64,000 nt of DNA from Unio delphinus (lineage: Eukaryota > Mollusca > Bivalvia > Unionida > Unionidae): NCBI GenBank assembly GCA_029339505.1, contig JAQISU010000114.1, positions 2,820,001 through 2,884,000 on the forward strand, in the 5' to 3' direction. The notes under the pieces were generated by a model. It searched no databases. It was not told the DNA's origin and saw nothing but the letters and a program-made list of their open reading frames with translations. Below are positions 26,521 through 36,244 of the stretch, piece by piece (position 1 is the stretch's first letter; every line of letters starts with the position of its first letter). Position numbers and translations under genes: made by a program.

Positions 26521-27585
26521 CTAGCTGCTTCCTTTATACAGTATTGCTTGAGGAACGATATTGTGGATATTAGTCTCGTTTTTTCGAACAAACCTATTTC
26601 GATCGTGCATCAGCGCCCACTCGTGAGTTGTGAACGAAAACGGGCTGATATCCGTTTTAAGCAATCCTTGTTCAAAATGGCTGCATATCCATTTCAGAGG
26701 ATGGGTCATTTGCCTCTTTGTGTGGCAAATACTCGGAAGAGATTTAAGAACGGCAGGTATGGGAACTGACATAAAATACTCCGCTGGAGCCATGTACACC
26801 CCCTCGTCATCTGTTGGTTTCAGGTCTCCTGCCTCTGTTATATAGTTTCTATAGAGAATAGATACAAATAGGGGACCTACAGAATCTTGTCTGTCATTTG
26901 CAATGGAAAATGAAGGGAGGTTATATAATAGTGTTTTCATGAATGGGTGCTTTCGTCTGCAACCCATCAACGCGGTCCCCGCCTTGTCATGCGCAAAGCC
27001 TAAACGCATGGGATGAAGAAAGGGTTCTCGTGCCGTAAAACATGAATACTTGCGCACAAATGGGTCTAATGGACGAAAGAATTTGATATCTAAGTCGACA
27101 TATACTCCACCATACTTGTAAAGAACTATATAACGCATGGCGTTAGAGCGATGCATATCTGATGGATAATTATCCCAAATTGGCAACATATACGGAAACG
27201 TATCATATATAAACTTCCGCAGGCTGTCGTCTGTCCAAAATCTGTACACCCAGTGTGGGTGATTCTGTAACAAAGATTTTATATTACTCTCAAATTGACG
27301 AAGAACGTTGTTATCGATCCATTTCTGATGGAATATTGTTTCAATCTTCAGTGGACCCACTGCTGGAAACGATTCTGGCTCCGACAGATACACCGGTGTT
27401 TTGGTTGGGTTGAATAGTTCAAACCTTTCTATCAATTTTTCCTCAGCAGGTGCAATAATGTTTATGAATGGGCCATTTACACGTTCTCTTTTCTTACCAG
27501 CCAATACAAATAGGTAAATTACCGTGAGAAAAAGCAGTGAATACACAATCTTCGTCCTTTGAATACATTGTCTAAGCAAATGCAT
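26521..27585 (-). CDS. GT32-type glycosyltransferase, intact, type II membrane protein
   Basis: 354 residues from the ATG at 27585. It has a short basic N-terminus (RQCIQRTK), one membrane anchor at about residues 13-31 (VYSLLFLTVIYLFVLAG), then a luminal catalytic domain. Visible motifs are HPHWVYRFWTDDSLRKF, the sugar-nucleotide region AMRYIVLYKYGGVYVDLDIKFF with DXD-like DLD, and a C-terminal HEWALM. This is the fold of Gly_transf_sug enzymes (GT32), the group of alpha-1,4-galactosyl- and N-acetylglucosaminyltransferases of the Golgi; donor and acceptor cannot be told. The frame is open upstream to 27723, but a splice acceptor (tctctttcag) lies 19-20 bases before the ATG, so a 5' UTR intron is likely. 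It is the only full-length copy of six in the window. Confidence 0.85.
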   Translation of the reverse strand: MHLLRQCIQRTKIVYSLLFLTVIYLFVLAGKKRERVNGPFINIIAPAEEKLIERFELFNPTKTPVYLSEPESFPAVGPLKIETIFHQKWIDNNVLRQFESNIKSLLQNHPHWVYRFWTDDSLRKFIYDTFPYMLPIWDNYPSDMHRSNAMRYIVLYKYGGVYVDLDIKFFRPLDPFVRKYSCFTAREPFLHPMRLGFAHDKAGTALMGCRRKHPFMKTLLYNLPSFSIANDRQDSVGPLFVSILYRNYITEAGDLKPTDDEGVYMAPAEYFMSVPIPAVLKSLPSICHTKRQMTHPLKWICSHFEQGLLKTDISPFSFTTHEWALMHDRNRFVRKNETNIHNIVPQAILYKGSS

Positions 27586-28491
27586 CTTTCTGTCACGAAC
27601 TACCTGAAAGAGAGGTATGAAATTGTCGTATACATATGTTATACAATCAAATATAAATAAAGTGATTTGAAGACACCAAAAGACTTCTGATACTTTGATT
27701 ATTAAATGAAAAACGAACCTCAATACTTGGCACCTGCAACCGCCCTACAACCTGAATTGTCAATACTTTAACAATATTAACCATCATCTACTTGTACTTT
27801 TGCTTCTACTGCTGATAATGCCACCAACCGATATGCACTGCACTTCTAATACTTTAATAATTCAACTGTTATCAGCATGAGATACGAAACTAAATATAAC
27901 TGAAATTCTGCATTTTTGTCTTTATCTATAGAATAATAACTGGAATAAAACATTTGATACTTTGACCACCAATTTCTAAATACGTTTTTGCAAACCTTTG
28001 CTCTAATTTGTATACTTACTATTTTTAAGACTTTAGCTGTTTTAAGTTTATGTCACATTTTGCCATGGTTTTGTTCTGTGCCGCGGACAGTTATGAGGAA
28101 TGTATACGTGTATCAGCCAGTTTATGTCTCGGTCTGCACGGACATGTTAACGTTATTTATCGATCTCAATGACAATGCGATTCCATCAATAGAAACAAAG
28201 TGAGCCTGTGCTAGCTTTAATACATACGCAAAAAAATCGTGTTCTGCGATGAATTGTTTCCATTTTCCTCCCCTTTCACGTTAAACTATAAACAATCTCA
28301 TTCCCTAAACGTCCATTATACATGATTTCTGCACGGTACGGTACACATCAACAGGAAGTCTATGCTTTTTGCCAGAGGGGTGGAAAAGTCTTACATGTAA
28401 ATAAATCGTTTTTAAGTCACAATATCTTCCTGTTTGAATAATAATTTAAAATATTGAGTCTAATAGCAGCATTTACAACAGGTGGTTGAAT
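27586..28491. other. 5' flank of the intact GT32 gene
   Basis: Homologous to the flank repeated in the array (for example 7023-7958) but clearly diverged. It presumably holds the 5' UTR exon and promoter; I cannot place either. Confidence 0.5.
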
Positions 28492-28541
28492 ACATACATG
28501 CATACATACATACATACATACATACATACATACATACATAC
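28492..28541. repeat. CATA microsatellite 6, short form
   Basis: About 12 repeats followed by gcacggtcagtaacta, the unexpanded counterpart of the long microsatellites in the array. Confidence 0.9.
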
Positions 28542-29419
28542 CGCACGGTCAGTAACTACCAGATTCCATCCCATCCACCTTGGTAAATACCCGTCTAACA
28601 ACCTACTTACCCAGTATCAACAATAGAATTTTAAGTCTCCATGTACAAATTCGTTGTTCACGTCAAGCTTTCTAAGTGGATAACTAGGAAGCAGCTTAAG
28701 AACTTTATTTTCCACTTTTGGGAGCAATGCTGACTGTTATTTGTACCTCTAAAAGCAACTCCAGCACATGAACTGCTCTTTCCATCAACCCACCATCCTT
28801 TCTCTTGATAGTGACCCTGGGATTGTAACCAAATATTTATCTAAATGTTGTACATCTTGTAATGACTTCCTGTAAAAGAAATTGCAAAATCGTCTTAAGA
28901 AATGCCAGATGTGATTGCTATCCGTTATATCCTGCCACGCAGCTGCCTGGCTTGCCGTTCACCATTTAGAGGTTAGTGGTAGGCCTGGTGTCAGGATAAT
29001 GTGACTTGGTTGGGCATGCTGCCTCAGTTCTAGTCAACACTATAAATTGACACACTGCTGCCAACGTAGTTATAGGACTAGAGAATTGTTAAAGCTACGT
29101 TAACATTGGAAATATCGCACATATATGTGTACTTCTTAGTACTTATTATTTATACCAAATAGCGACCAAGTTCAGTTTTCGTCAGTCAAATCTGTACTTG
29201 TAGCTTTCTAACTTTTCATCGTCTCTTACACCGAATTATATTGCAATACATATACTCAGCACAAAAAGATCAGCTTTCAGTGTATTTCTTGCGAAAGTTG
29301 AAAATCATTGCTGAAAAATAGAAATTGCAAATGGCCATTTAAAGCTTTAAGGCACTTCACCTTAGACGTTTTGTAAACATGTAGCAATGACCAAAAAATC
29401 ACGGTCGTGTTCCGTTAGG
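28542..29419. other. host DNA with a SINE-like fragment
   Basis: Mostly unremarkable. Bases about 28965-29030 (gaggttagtggtaggcctgg, then tgtcaggataatgtgac) resemble, in reverse orientation, a stretch at 63665-63720. The two look like copies of one dispersed repeat. Confidence 0.4.
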
Positions 29420-29925
29420 GTAGAATCAAACTATAAAAAAAAATATCACTGGTTTCGTATTTTATCTTTCTCAGTAATAGTTCATTGTCTACCAAATCAA
29501 ATACTTTTTAAAAATCGAAATAAAACGTTTAGATGTTTTCTTCCGTTAGCTACAAACATCAGACATGTATCAACCAATTTTGCGAGGTCAGTTTGGCATG
29601 AATGCTTCATTCTAAAACCAGATGGAGAGTTACATGGGGTATATTCATTTTATATGCTAAGATGAAGGGCGATGGGGTATAAAAATGTTTGTCAGATACG
29701 GTTGCTAAAACCGATATAGTTTGATGATTGATTACTGACGATCGATAATTGTTTGCTGACGATCTATCACCTTGCTTAGTGACTGGGAACACTTTGGCTA
29801 ATTGGACTCTAGTTGAATGGATTCTCACAAGAATATTTGTATTTATCAAGCTCGCAACTGAAATGGCAGTTCAGTATTTTTGCCGCGATTCCATCCAGTC
29901 CTGTTGCTATGTTACCATATAGTTT
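29420..29925 (-). mobile_element. LINE reverse-transcriptase relic
   Basis: Reading the minus strand through frameshifts gives LDGIAAKIL, then QLAKVFPVTKQGDRSSANNY, ISVLATVSDKHF and finally KVFDLVDNELLLRKI. These match, in order, the GxDGI, WKxAKVxPxxKKGDRxxxxNYRPIS and KAFDxVDHxxLLxKL signatures of non-LTR reverse transcriptases (jockey/CR1-like). Several stops are present and no other LINE part is seen. Confidence 0.7.
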
Positions 29926-31399
29926 ACCTACAATGTCAATAACATCTTGAACATGCAAGTAATGCATTTATGATATTATATACAGGAATTTCGACTCTAC
30001 AGAATCTATAAGGTGTGAAAAGTTTGTAATTTGAAAGAATGTTCTCCCATAACTCAGAGCTAAACCAGTTACGTTGTATACTTATCTCGACTCCTACAGC
30101 GTGTCGATTGGGACTGCAAGACCAAGTGCAGTACAACGTTATACATCAAGAGTATGTACTTATAAAGTAGATTGACAACTACTCTGAGCATGTTCAAGCA
30201 TGTAAGGAAGGTAATTTACTGGAAATTGTCGTAGGATCGGTATTTCATAACGGTATGGGCAAGCGTGGAGGACGACAAAGATTGGACAGAATGATGGGCC
30301 TAGAGAACGGTTATTTCAGCTCAATTTAATTAAGTTTTCAAACTTGGGATCCATATATAGTTCCGGCACAATTAGAAGCGGTCAGTGAACAATTATATGA
30401 TCATCATCTGAGAGATAATGCACAGCAGATTGTATACGTTGTTGTGTCATTTGGGGCATTTGCATTATGTAATTCATAAGCATAATTAAAACTGCATTCT
30501 ATTACTAGGTACCGCAGTGAATAGTTTTCATGGATTGTGTGATTAGCAATAAGATTTCCAATGCAGTTTCCATTTTCAAAAATCAATTAAAACGAAATAG
30601 AAATTCTGCTGGATTCATATCTACTATTTTCTAAATTATAGATGGGAGGGCATTGCTTGAGCGAGATCTTACGCCTTAACCTACTGGAACTGGATTATAA
30701 TGGTAGACACAGATTAAATAACATTGCAAAGATGATGTTTATTCACTACGACACAGAAGAAGCGATTATAAGATTTTCAATATGGCTGACATGCTAGCTA
30801 TATATTGGAAATCAGACAAGCATTAGTTACATATTGCACCAGTAAGACATCGTGCGAAGTTTTTTTTTTTAGTGAAAACCCCATGCTGACACGACTGTTC
30901 ATTAAAGACCAAACTATGCCATGGGATGAAAATGTGTGAAGAATGTTTATTCACTACTAAGCTAGAGGGAACTGAGGAATAGAAGCATTTTTCACTTTAA
31001 AGTTTTATAAATTATTTCTAACTAACATTCAAGAAATTGACATGGCACCAGCTCGTGTTAAAAAAAAAATAGACGTCCAAAACAATATAAATTACTCCAA
31101 TCGATTTGTGAATAACCAACCACCAATACAGTAAGAATCCTTATGTTAAAACCCCATGCCGACACGACTATGCATTAAGGACCAAGATAGGCCATGGGAT
31201 CAAAGTGTGTGTAAAGTTTCATGGCAATCCTATAATTTATTTGTAGTAGTGAACTTGTGCTCATGAATCAATTGAAGATAGACGAAGAACCATCCGATAG
31301 GCTCTTCCGGTATATGACGAGAAAAGCTAAAAATACAGCTTAATAGTCGACATTAACTTCTCAGTTTTAATGACCCCGCCATAGCTTTCCAAGACAAAA
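29926..31399. other. host DNA left of element II
   Basis: No gene seen. Two related stretches lie at about 30875-30950 and 31145-31215 (aaaccccatgc, gacacgact, gccatggga). They look like a dispersed or locally duplicated repeat. Confidence 0.4.
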
Positions 31400-31707
31400 A
31401 GCAGCAGAGAGGGTGAACAGACCACGTTTTCAAGCAAAAATAAGGCTTACAGATCACGTTTTCGAGCAAAATATGGCTTAGAGACCACGTTTTCAAGCAA
31501 AAAATAAGGCTTCCAACAAAATCTCATTTAACCCAAAAAAAAATCTCCATTTTTGCAAAAACGGAGATTTTACGATTTTTTAATCAATTTTGCTCGCAAC
31601 TATGTGGTCATCACCCTCTCTGCTGCTGAAACTTTCAGTTCTGGTTAACAAAAAATAATAAATGATTTCATCCGAATATTTGATCGAGTCCGATACGATA
31701 TCGTGTC
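31400..31707. repeat. element II left terminal inverted repeat
   Basis: Matches the reverse complement of 62967-63276 nearly base for base. It contains a terminal unit (31400-31627) closed by the inverted terminal word (tcaccctctctgctgct), and it runs on into the last 13 codons of the ATPase gene. The unit contains imperfect repeats of accacgttttcaagcaaaa and a hairpin around aatctccatttttgcaaaaa. Confidence 0.95.
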
Positions 31708-32330
31708 CGAGGATCATGTAAATTTATTGTTACAAATCCGTGCGGGGTTGACTGAGCATTACTAAAGAAATTTTTAAATTGATTATGATCCATATCACCG
31801 CAGCACCAAGTTTGCCAAATATTTCGACATGTATGTGTATCAACGCCGTTAAACACAGCAAGAATATTACAGTTATCTCTGATCACTTTTGGAATCTGTG
31901 TGTAGCGTTGAGTGACATATATCACGTCCGTGCTTTTATGCCTGCCTCGGGGAAATATTCTAGCTGGGTTTATTTGTTTATCTAACATCACATCGTCGTA
32001 TACAGCTAAATTGTTAATACTTCCATCGAGATCTTCTACTGATGGTGCCTCGTCAATATCGGTTATAAAATCAACGACGTTCTCGCCTGCAATCTCTGAA
32101 GCGTTTTCATTAAAATCTTTTAACACTTCATAGCATCGTTGATCATCTACGCTGGGAGCAACTAAATACAACTTATCCCACTTCATCCATCTCATTATTA
32201 AATTGAGCAATAATTGCGTCTTGCCGGATCCAGATGGCCCGATTATAATCATCCGGATAGAGTTTGGTAGCGCTGCATGATGCTTAACTGGTTCTCTTGT
32301 TTTAGTCGCTGAAAAATCAATTATATCCAT
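31668..32330 (-). CDS. packaging ATPase (A32/FtsK-like), element II
   Basis: About 220 residues. The P-loop GPSGSGKT lies near residue 31. A Walker B-like strand ends LAVYDDVML, followed by GRHKSTDVIYVTQRYTQIPK. This is the compact genome-packaging ATPase of Polintons, Polinton-like viruses and related double-jelly-roll viruses, which pumps DNA into the capsid. I chose the ATG at 32330 rather than 32342 because it matches the start in elements I and III. It lies 17 bp from the divergent zinc-ribbon ATG. The frame is intact. The 3' end lies inside the terminal inverted repeat. Confidence 0.9.
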   Translation of the reverse strand: MDIIDFSATKTREPVKHHAALPNSIRMIIIGPSGSGKTQLLLNLIMRWMKWDKLYLVAPSVDDQRCYEVLKDFNENASEIAGENVVDFITDIDEAPSVEDLDGSINNLAVYDDVMLDKQINPARIFPRGRHKSTDVIYVTQRYTQIPKVIRDNCNILAVFNGVDTHTCRNIWQTWCCGDMDHNQFKNFFSNAQSTPHGFVTINLHDPRTRYRIGLDQIFG

Positions 32331-32347
32331 ATCTCTATACATAAATT
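32331..32347. promoter_or_regulatory. 17-bp divergent start region, ATPase / zinc ribbon, element II
   Basis: Only 17 bp separate the two outward ATGs, with AT-rich TATA-like sequence (ctatacataaatt). Element I has the same 17-bp spacing and element III 15 bp. Promoter function is inferred from layout. Confidence 0.45.
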
Positions 32348-32874
32348 ATGGATCTATATTGTGTGAAGTGTAAAATGCGTACTGGCACAGATGACTTGAT
32401 GACGATTACAACTAAAAATAACCGATCAGCGCTTTCTGGTAAATGCGTACAATGTGGTACAAAGAAATTTAGATTTGTGTCTATGAAATCCGGAGATGAC
32501 TTTAAAAAAAACGAGGAGGTGATATCGCAGCCAAATTGGCAAAGCTCCCTGGAACCCCATGGGCAAAGTACTCCGGAGAAAAGCACCTTCCAGGATATAG
32601 CTACTGTGGCCCCGGAACACGATTAGATATCAGACTTGATGATCAAAATCAACCTCGACGTGGTGAAGAACCGATAAACGCTATTGATAAGGCGTGTCAT
32701 GCTCATGATGTTGCATATAGGAGCAGCGATTTGCAGCAAAGACATCTAGCAGATGTGAAATTAATTCATGCATTAAATGCTATTCCTGATAAATCTTTCA
32801 AAGAAAAATTAGCTTCATGGTTAATAAAACCGGTTATGAAAAGCAAATTGATGTTAGGTGCCGGTAATTACTAA
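32348..32874 (+). CDS. zinc ribbon joined to phospholipase A2 by -1 frameshift, element II
   Basis: Frame 0 starts at the ATG at 32348 and encodes a zinc ribbon (YCVKCK, then GKCVQCGTKKFRF, similar to DUF5679). The -1 frame encodes a phospholipase A2 of the parvovirus VP1 type: calcium loop YCGPGT, catalytic DKACHAHDVAY. That frame has no ATG before the active site. It opens only after a stop at 32503-32505, beside an in-phase slippery heptamer A AAA AAC at 32506-32512. A -1 slip there would give one protein of about 175 residues. Without it frame 0 ends at 32626. In parvoviruses this enzyme breaches endosomal membranes during entry; the same role here is inference. The 3' end lies 4 bp before the integrase ATG. 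Confidence 0.82.
32506..32512 (+). promoter_or_regulatory. candidate -1 frameshift site A AAA AAC, phospholipase, element II
   Basis: In-phase heptamer in the zinc-ribbon frame, followed by gaggaggtgatatcgc. The same heptamer and downstream bases occur at the same place in element I. A -1 slip enters the phospholipase frame. Confidence 0.7.
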
Positions 32875-32878
32875 CAAC

Positions 32879-33189
32879 ATGGAATCTATTTATTATTCTC
32901 CAAAAGGATACTGGCGGGGTAACGTTGTAATCAATAAACTCGCTAGCGCCGCAAAAGTGAAAAAGGCCACTGCGGCTAATTGGTTATCCAAACAAGCTAT
33001 ATGGCAAATTTATCTACCAGCGCCTAAACAAATTAATTACTCGCATTTTGATGTGACTGTCCCTAATGAAGTTCATCAGGCTGAGATATTATATTTGCCA
33101 CATGATCGTGGTTACAAATACGCGCTAACCGTAGTTGATGTTGCGAGTCGATACAAACAAGCAGAACCGCTGAAAACAAAATCATCAAC
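32879..33189 (+). pseudogene. integrase, 5' part, element II (split by element I)
   Basis: The ATG at 32879 begins MESIYYSPKGYW, followed by the N-terminal helical region and the first catalytic Asp region (SHFDVT). The gene is cut after LKTKSS by element I; the rest continues at 49062. The bases TCAAC are present on both sides of the insertion. The split falls between the first and second catalytic Asp, so no integrase can be made. Confidence 0.9.
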
Positions 33190-33419
33190 AGCAGCAGAGA
33201 GGGTGAATCCTACAACATTTTTTGTTTTTATTTTTGATTATACCCTCCAAATAACACTAGACCCTTCTCGCGAAATAACTAGAAAAAAAATGACTGTGAA
33301 CATGGGATTCGCATTCGCGTTTTCGTTGATGTCGCAACGTCGTTGTCACTCACCCTCTCTGCTGCTATGGGTTAACCGAATATTTGATCAAGTCCGATAC
33401 GATATCGTGTCCTAGGGTC
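33190..33419. repeat. element I left terminal inverted repeat
   Basis: Inverted match to 48782-49061 with about 50 bp of net deletions. It contains a terminal unit (33190-33366) closed at its inner side by the same terminal word in inverse orientation. It also holds a copy of the last codons of the ATPase gene (ccgaatatttgatcaagtcc), although no ATPase gene is next to it. Confidence 0.93.
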
Positions 33420-33445
33420 ATGTAAATCACTACGACGAAAATCAT

Positions 33446-34810
33446 TTATGATTTCACAAATAGACTAATTTGTAAAACCTCCTCTTGTAAATCAATCAGA
33501 TTATTGGACTGGTCAGTGAGTTTGAAATTAATTCTGGTTAATGAATTATTATGACATCGCATATAGACTGGATTCACCGGGGACTCAATTATTAAAAACC
33601 CTGGAGGAGCTGTTGGTGCAAATGAATACAGAATATATCCTTGCTGAGCTTGATTTGATCGTTCTAGATTAATTTGATAGCTTCCTTCGATCACATCACA
33701 CACTAAATTGAGCGCAATCACCGTTGAAATATTCACATTGAACGGAGCAATATGCCTGCCACCACCATCTGGGTCATTATTATGTTTGAGGATAGTTGTT
33801 TGTGGTTGTGATGGTGTTTTTTTCCACGTATCATGGATTTTTTTGAAACCTTCATCGATGGCATCACTGAGAGATTTTTGTAATTCTGAGATATTATATC
33901 CTGGTAGTTTAAACTCACGAATATCTTCTACGCGTATATTACCTTTCATCGCAAACTCTGTTCTCGTTTTAGGATTATCGTCACCTAATATCTCTTGAAT
34001 AATTTGTGAATGAAATGTTTCCATGTCATTGATGATTTTGTTACATATTTCTACAACGCTGATAAATTCATCTCGGGTGAGAGTGCCGGATTTAATGGAT
34101 ATTAACAACAGTAAAAAATCATATTCCATCGCTGTGAAATTTTCAGTAATTTTGTTCTGTCGGGGTACGAATTTGACAACGTTATTTTCTACTATTCCAT
34201 TGAAAAGTTCCCACTTATTATAATCTTTATAACTCTTTATTGGATTATCAGATTTTATCCTGTCTGTGATATAATCGGTTTGTTTGGGTTCTGGTAAATC
34301 AACGGTTTTTCCCCCGGGTGGTAATTCAGGCCATCCTAGTACGGTTCTAATAGAACTCTGATAGATATCTACGACGTATCCTTCTGTGCTTATTTCAATG
34401 GCAGATGATAGTGTCGGCACATGAACTGTTATAGCTATTTTTGACTCTACTCCAGTAATCGATTTTATTCTACGCGCGAATTCATCATTGATTTGTTCAA
34501 TTTGATATGATCCGGTTGGTATGGAAACAACGTTCCAGTCTGGGGTACCGTCGGGTTTATTCTTATTTGCAAATACCAGTGAATTATTGGGTTGTTGACC
34601 ACCAAATGATTTTGACCTAATATTTGGCCAACTGTGGTATACTCGTAATTTTGCTAGCGCTATCTCCTTCACTGGGACCGGAGAGGGGAAATTCACACTG
34701 AATTCTGGATTCGTTGAGGTTATTGAGATCATGCTTGTTTGTACTGGGTTTGTGTTCTCCACTATTTGTTGAAGTAATTCCATCTGTGTTGTCATTGTTA
34801 TTATACTCAT
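33446..34810 (-). CDS. penton-like minor capsid protein, element I
   Basis: 454 residues, ATG at 34810. The N-terminal domain has VKEIALAKLRVYHSWPNI, then VVSIPTGSYQIEQINDEF and TVLGWPELP. The C-terminal domain has VSTVIALNLVCDVIEGSY, PTAPPGFLIIESP and LTRINFKLTDQSNNLIDL. I recognise this two-part layout from virion proteins of Polinton-like viruses in animals, where it is the likely penton or vertex protein. The assignment is by pattern and not by structure. It is the last gene of the structural block. Its first 194 bases overlap the 3' end of the membrane-protein gene in another frame. The frame is intact and well conserved in element II. Confidence 0.75.
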   Translation of the reverse strand: MSIITMTTQMELLQQIVENTNPVQTSMISITSTNPEFSVNFPSPVPVKEIALAKLRVYHSWPNIRSKSFGGQQPNNSLVFANKNKPDGTPDWNVVSIPTGSYQIEQINDEFARRIKSITGVESKIAITVHVPTLSSAIEISTEGYVVDIYQSSIRTVLGWPELPPGGKTVDLPEPKQTDYITDRIKSDNPIKSYKDYNKWELFNGIVENNVVKFVPRQNKITENFTAMEYDFLLLLISIKSGTLTRDEFISVVEICNKIINDMETFHSQIIQEILGDDNPKTRTEFAMKGNIRVEDIREFKLPGYNISELQKSLSDAIDEGFKKIHDTWKKTPSQPQTTILKHNNDPDGGGRHIAPFNVNISTVIALNLVCDVIEGSYQINLERSNQAQQGYILYSFAPTAPPGFLIIESPVNPVYMRCHNNSLTRINFKLTDQSNNLIDLQEEVLQISLFVKS

Positions 34811-35264
34811 GTTTTTGTACTTCTAATTTTGACATCGCAGAATCATATATATCTACCATCGCTGAAAACTTACTCTCTGATATAATTGTATCATCGAGCG
34901 ATGACGATATCAATGAGGATAATTGCGAGTATGCAGTAGACACAACATGAAATTGAATTATGTAGTCTTGTAGTTTCCGTTGGCTGCATGAGGATATTTT
35001 TTTTGTGATTATTGAAATAATTCCAGCGATTGTTGTTGCCGCAGAAATGCAAATTGGAACAGCTATCGGAGCCATCATTGTCACTGAAGACAGTATAATA
35101 CCAGCTCCGGTGATTACACCACTCACAGCGTACACAGTAACATCAATTGCGGTAATTTTCCTGCGGTATTTTTTAATTTTCATTGCATACTCCTCAGACA
35201 AGGTTTTGAGTCTAGTTTGATACTCCCTGACCTGATCATAGCGATATTGCGATGATGAAATCAT
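34617..35264 (-). CDS. membrane protein, element I
   Basis: 215 residues, ATG at 35264. An N-terminal basic helical part (REYQTRLKTLSEEYAMKIKKYRRK) is followed by a long hydrophobic region at about residues 40-90 (GVITGAGIILSSVTMMAPIA, then CISAATTIAGIISIITKK), enough for two membrane helices. After that come a helical stretch and a polar Asn/Ser-rich tail. The tail overlaps the start of the penton-like gene. Similar two-helix proteins lie beside the penton gene in other animal Polinton-like elements. A role in virion membrane interaction or assembly is a guess. Confidence 0.6.
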   Translation of the reverse strand: MISSSQYRYDQVREYQTRLKTLSEEYAMKIKKYRRKITAIDVTVYAVSGVITGAGIILSSVTMMAPIAVPICISAATTIAGIISIITKKISSCSQRKLQDYIIQFHVVSTAYSQLSSLISSSLDDTIISESKFSAMVDIYDSAMSKLEVQKHEYNNNDNTDGITSTNSGEHKPSTNKHDLNNLNESRIQCEFPLSGPSEGDSASKITSIPQLAKY

Positions 35265-35293
35265 TTTTATTTTAAATACGCTATCGTTTTCAA

Positions 35294-36243
35294 TTACGAT
35301 TTACTTAAATTCGCTACGAATTCCACATACCACGTTGTTGAGACCCTAACCAAATCTTTATCAGTAGATGTAATTGTAAACTTTTCAGTTCTATCCTTGT
35401 CGATGATCGTTGAAATCGTATTATTGACCCCGGATGAACTGGACGATGAAATATTAAATTGAGACAATGGTGTTACTAGTTTTAATCGATAAATACCCTT
35501 AACGGTTGCAGTGATATCTAATTTGTTGTTTGTAGGTGACCACTCAAATGATCCGTGTTGGATCGTGTATACTAAGTTGTTGGTTTTCTCATGAGGAATT
35601 TTTGTTTTTTCAATGGTTGTTATCATCCTCGAAAAATCACCTTTGACGGCTTCGATGAAAGTTTTCGTCTCATCGATGGATTTTTTAATATCAGGGAGTT
35701 TTAGTTCAATTTTATCGAATGTAGTTCCAATAAATTTATCAATGATATTTCTACGAAATGATATAAACTGTTTTATGTGTTCTTCAATTCTAGATTCAAG
35801 TGTTGTTAGTACAACCACAGAATTGTTTAACTCATCGTTGAGAATTTTTAATCGATCTGTAATCGTCGAAACGAGTACACCCGGTTTGAGTTTACCCTGA
35901 TCGGAAAATAACGCAACGGTGTTCTCGATTGCGTTTTGTTGTTTAACTAAAATATCATCCAGAGAAATATTACTGGTTTTCAATTTACCCTGATCGGAAA
36001 ATAACGCAACGGTGTTCTCGATTGCGTTTTGTTGTTTAACTAAAATATCATCCAGAGAAATATTACTAGATTTCAATTTACCCTGGCGATCTTGAAATAC
36101 AACTATTTCATTGGGTTCAACACTTTCTAAATTCAACGTCTCAGCTATTTCATCTTTAATTTTTTTGTTATATCCTTGATAGAATCAGGGGTTGCAGTGC
36201 CATCGGGTTTGGGTTTCAAAGATCTCCCCCAAATATCAATCAT
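35294..36243 (-). CDS. fibre-like protein, entered by -1 frameshift, element I
   Basis: Frame 0 starts at the ATG at 36243 (MIDIWGR), one base after the protease stop codon, and ends after 32 codons. The long frame (-1) has no ATG until far downstream and is entered at A AAA AAA (36166-36160, in phase). The product of about 310 residues has two identical 30-residue repeats (FSDQGKLK then SLDDILVKQQNAIENT), a coiled-coil-like middle and a beta-rich C-terminus ending STTWYVEFVANL. Repeats, a helical stalk and a beta-type end suggest a trimeric fibre for receptor binding. That is inference; I know no exact family. The C-terminal half is not alignable with element II. Confidence 0.6.
36160..36166 (-). 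promoter_or_regulatory. candidate -1 frameshift site A AAA AAA, fibre, element I
   Basis: In phase at codons 26-28 of the short ORF from 36243. The same site is at 59578-59584 in element II. A -1 slip enters the long fibre frame, which has no start codon of its own. Confidence 0.65.
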
Positions 36244-36244
36244 G

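Noticed and set aside
26515..26845. Plus-strand frames across the intact GT32 gene
   Set aside because: Antisense shadows of a well-supported minus-strand gene.
31395..31399. Element II target duplication caaaa / aaaaa
   Set aside because: Four of five bases match but the sequence is A-rich, so it cannot be taken as proof of the duplication.
32510..32525. Shine-Dalgarno-like aggaggtgat right after the slippery heptamer
   Set aside because: It looks like a bacterial ribosome site, but it lies downstream of the slip site and the host is a eukaryote; it codes for conserved residues at the start of the phospholipase part.
33708..33998. Plus-strand frames inside the element I structural block (also 35613-35900 and 34714-34950)
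   Set aside because: Antisense shadows of capsid-block genes that are conserved in element II on the opposite strand.
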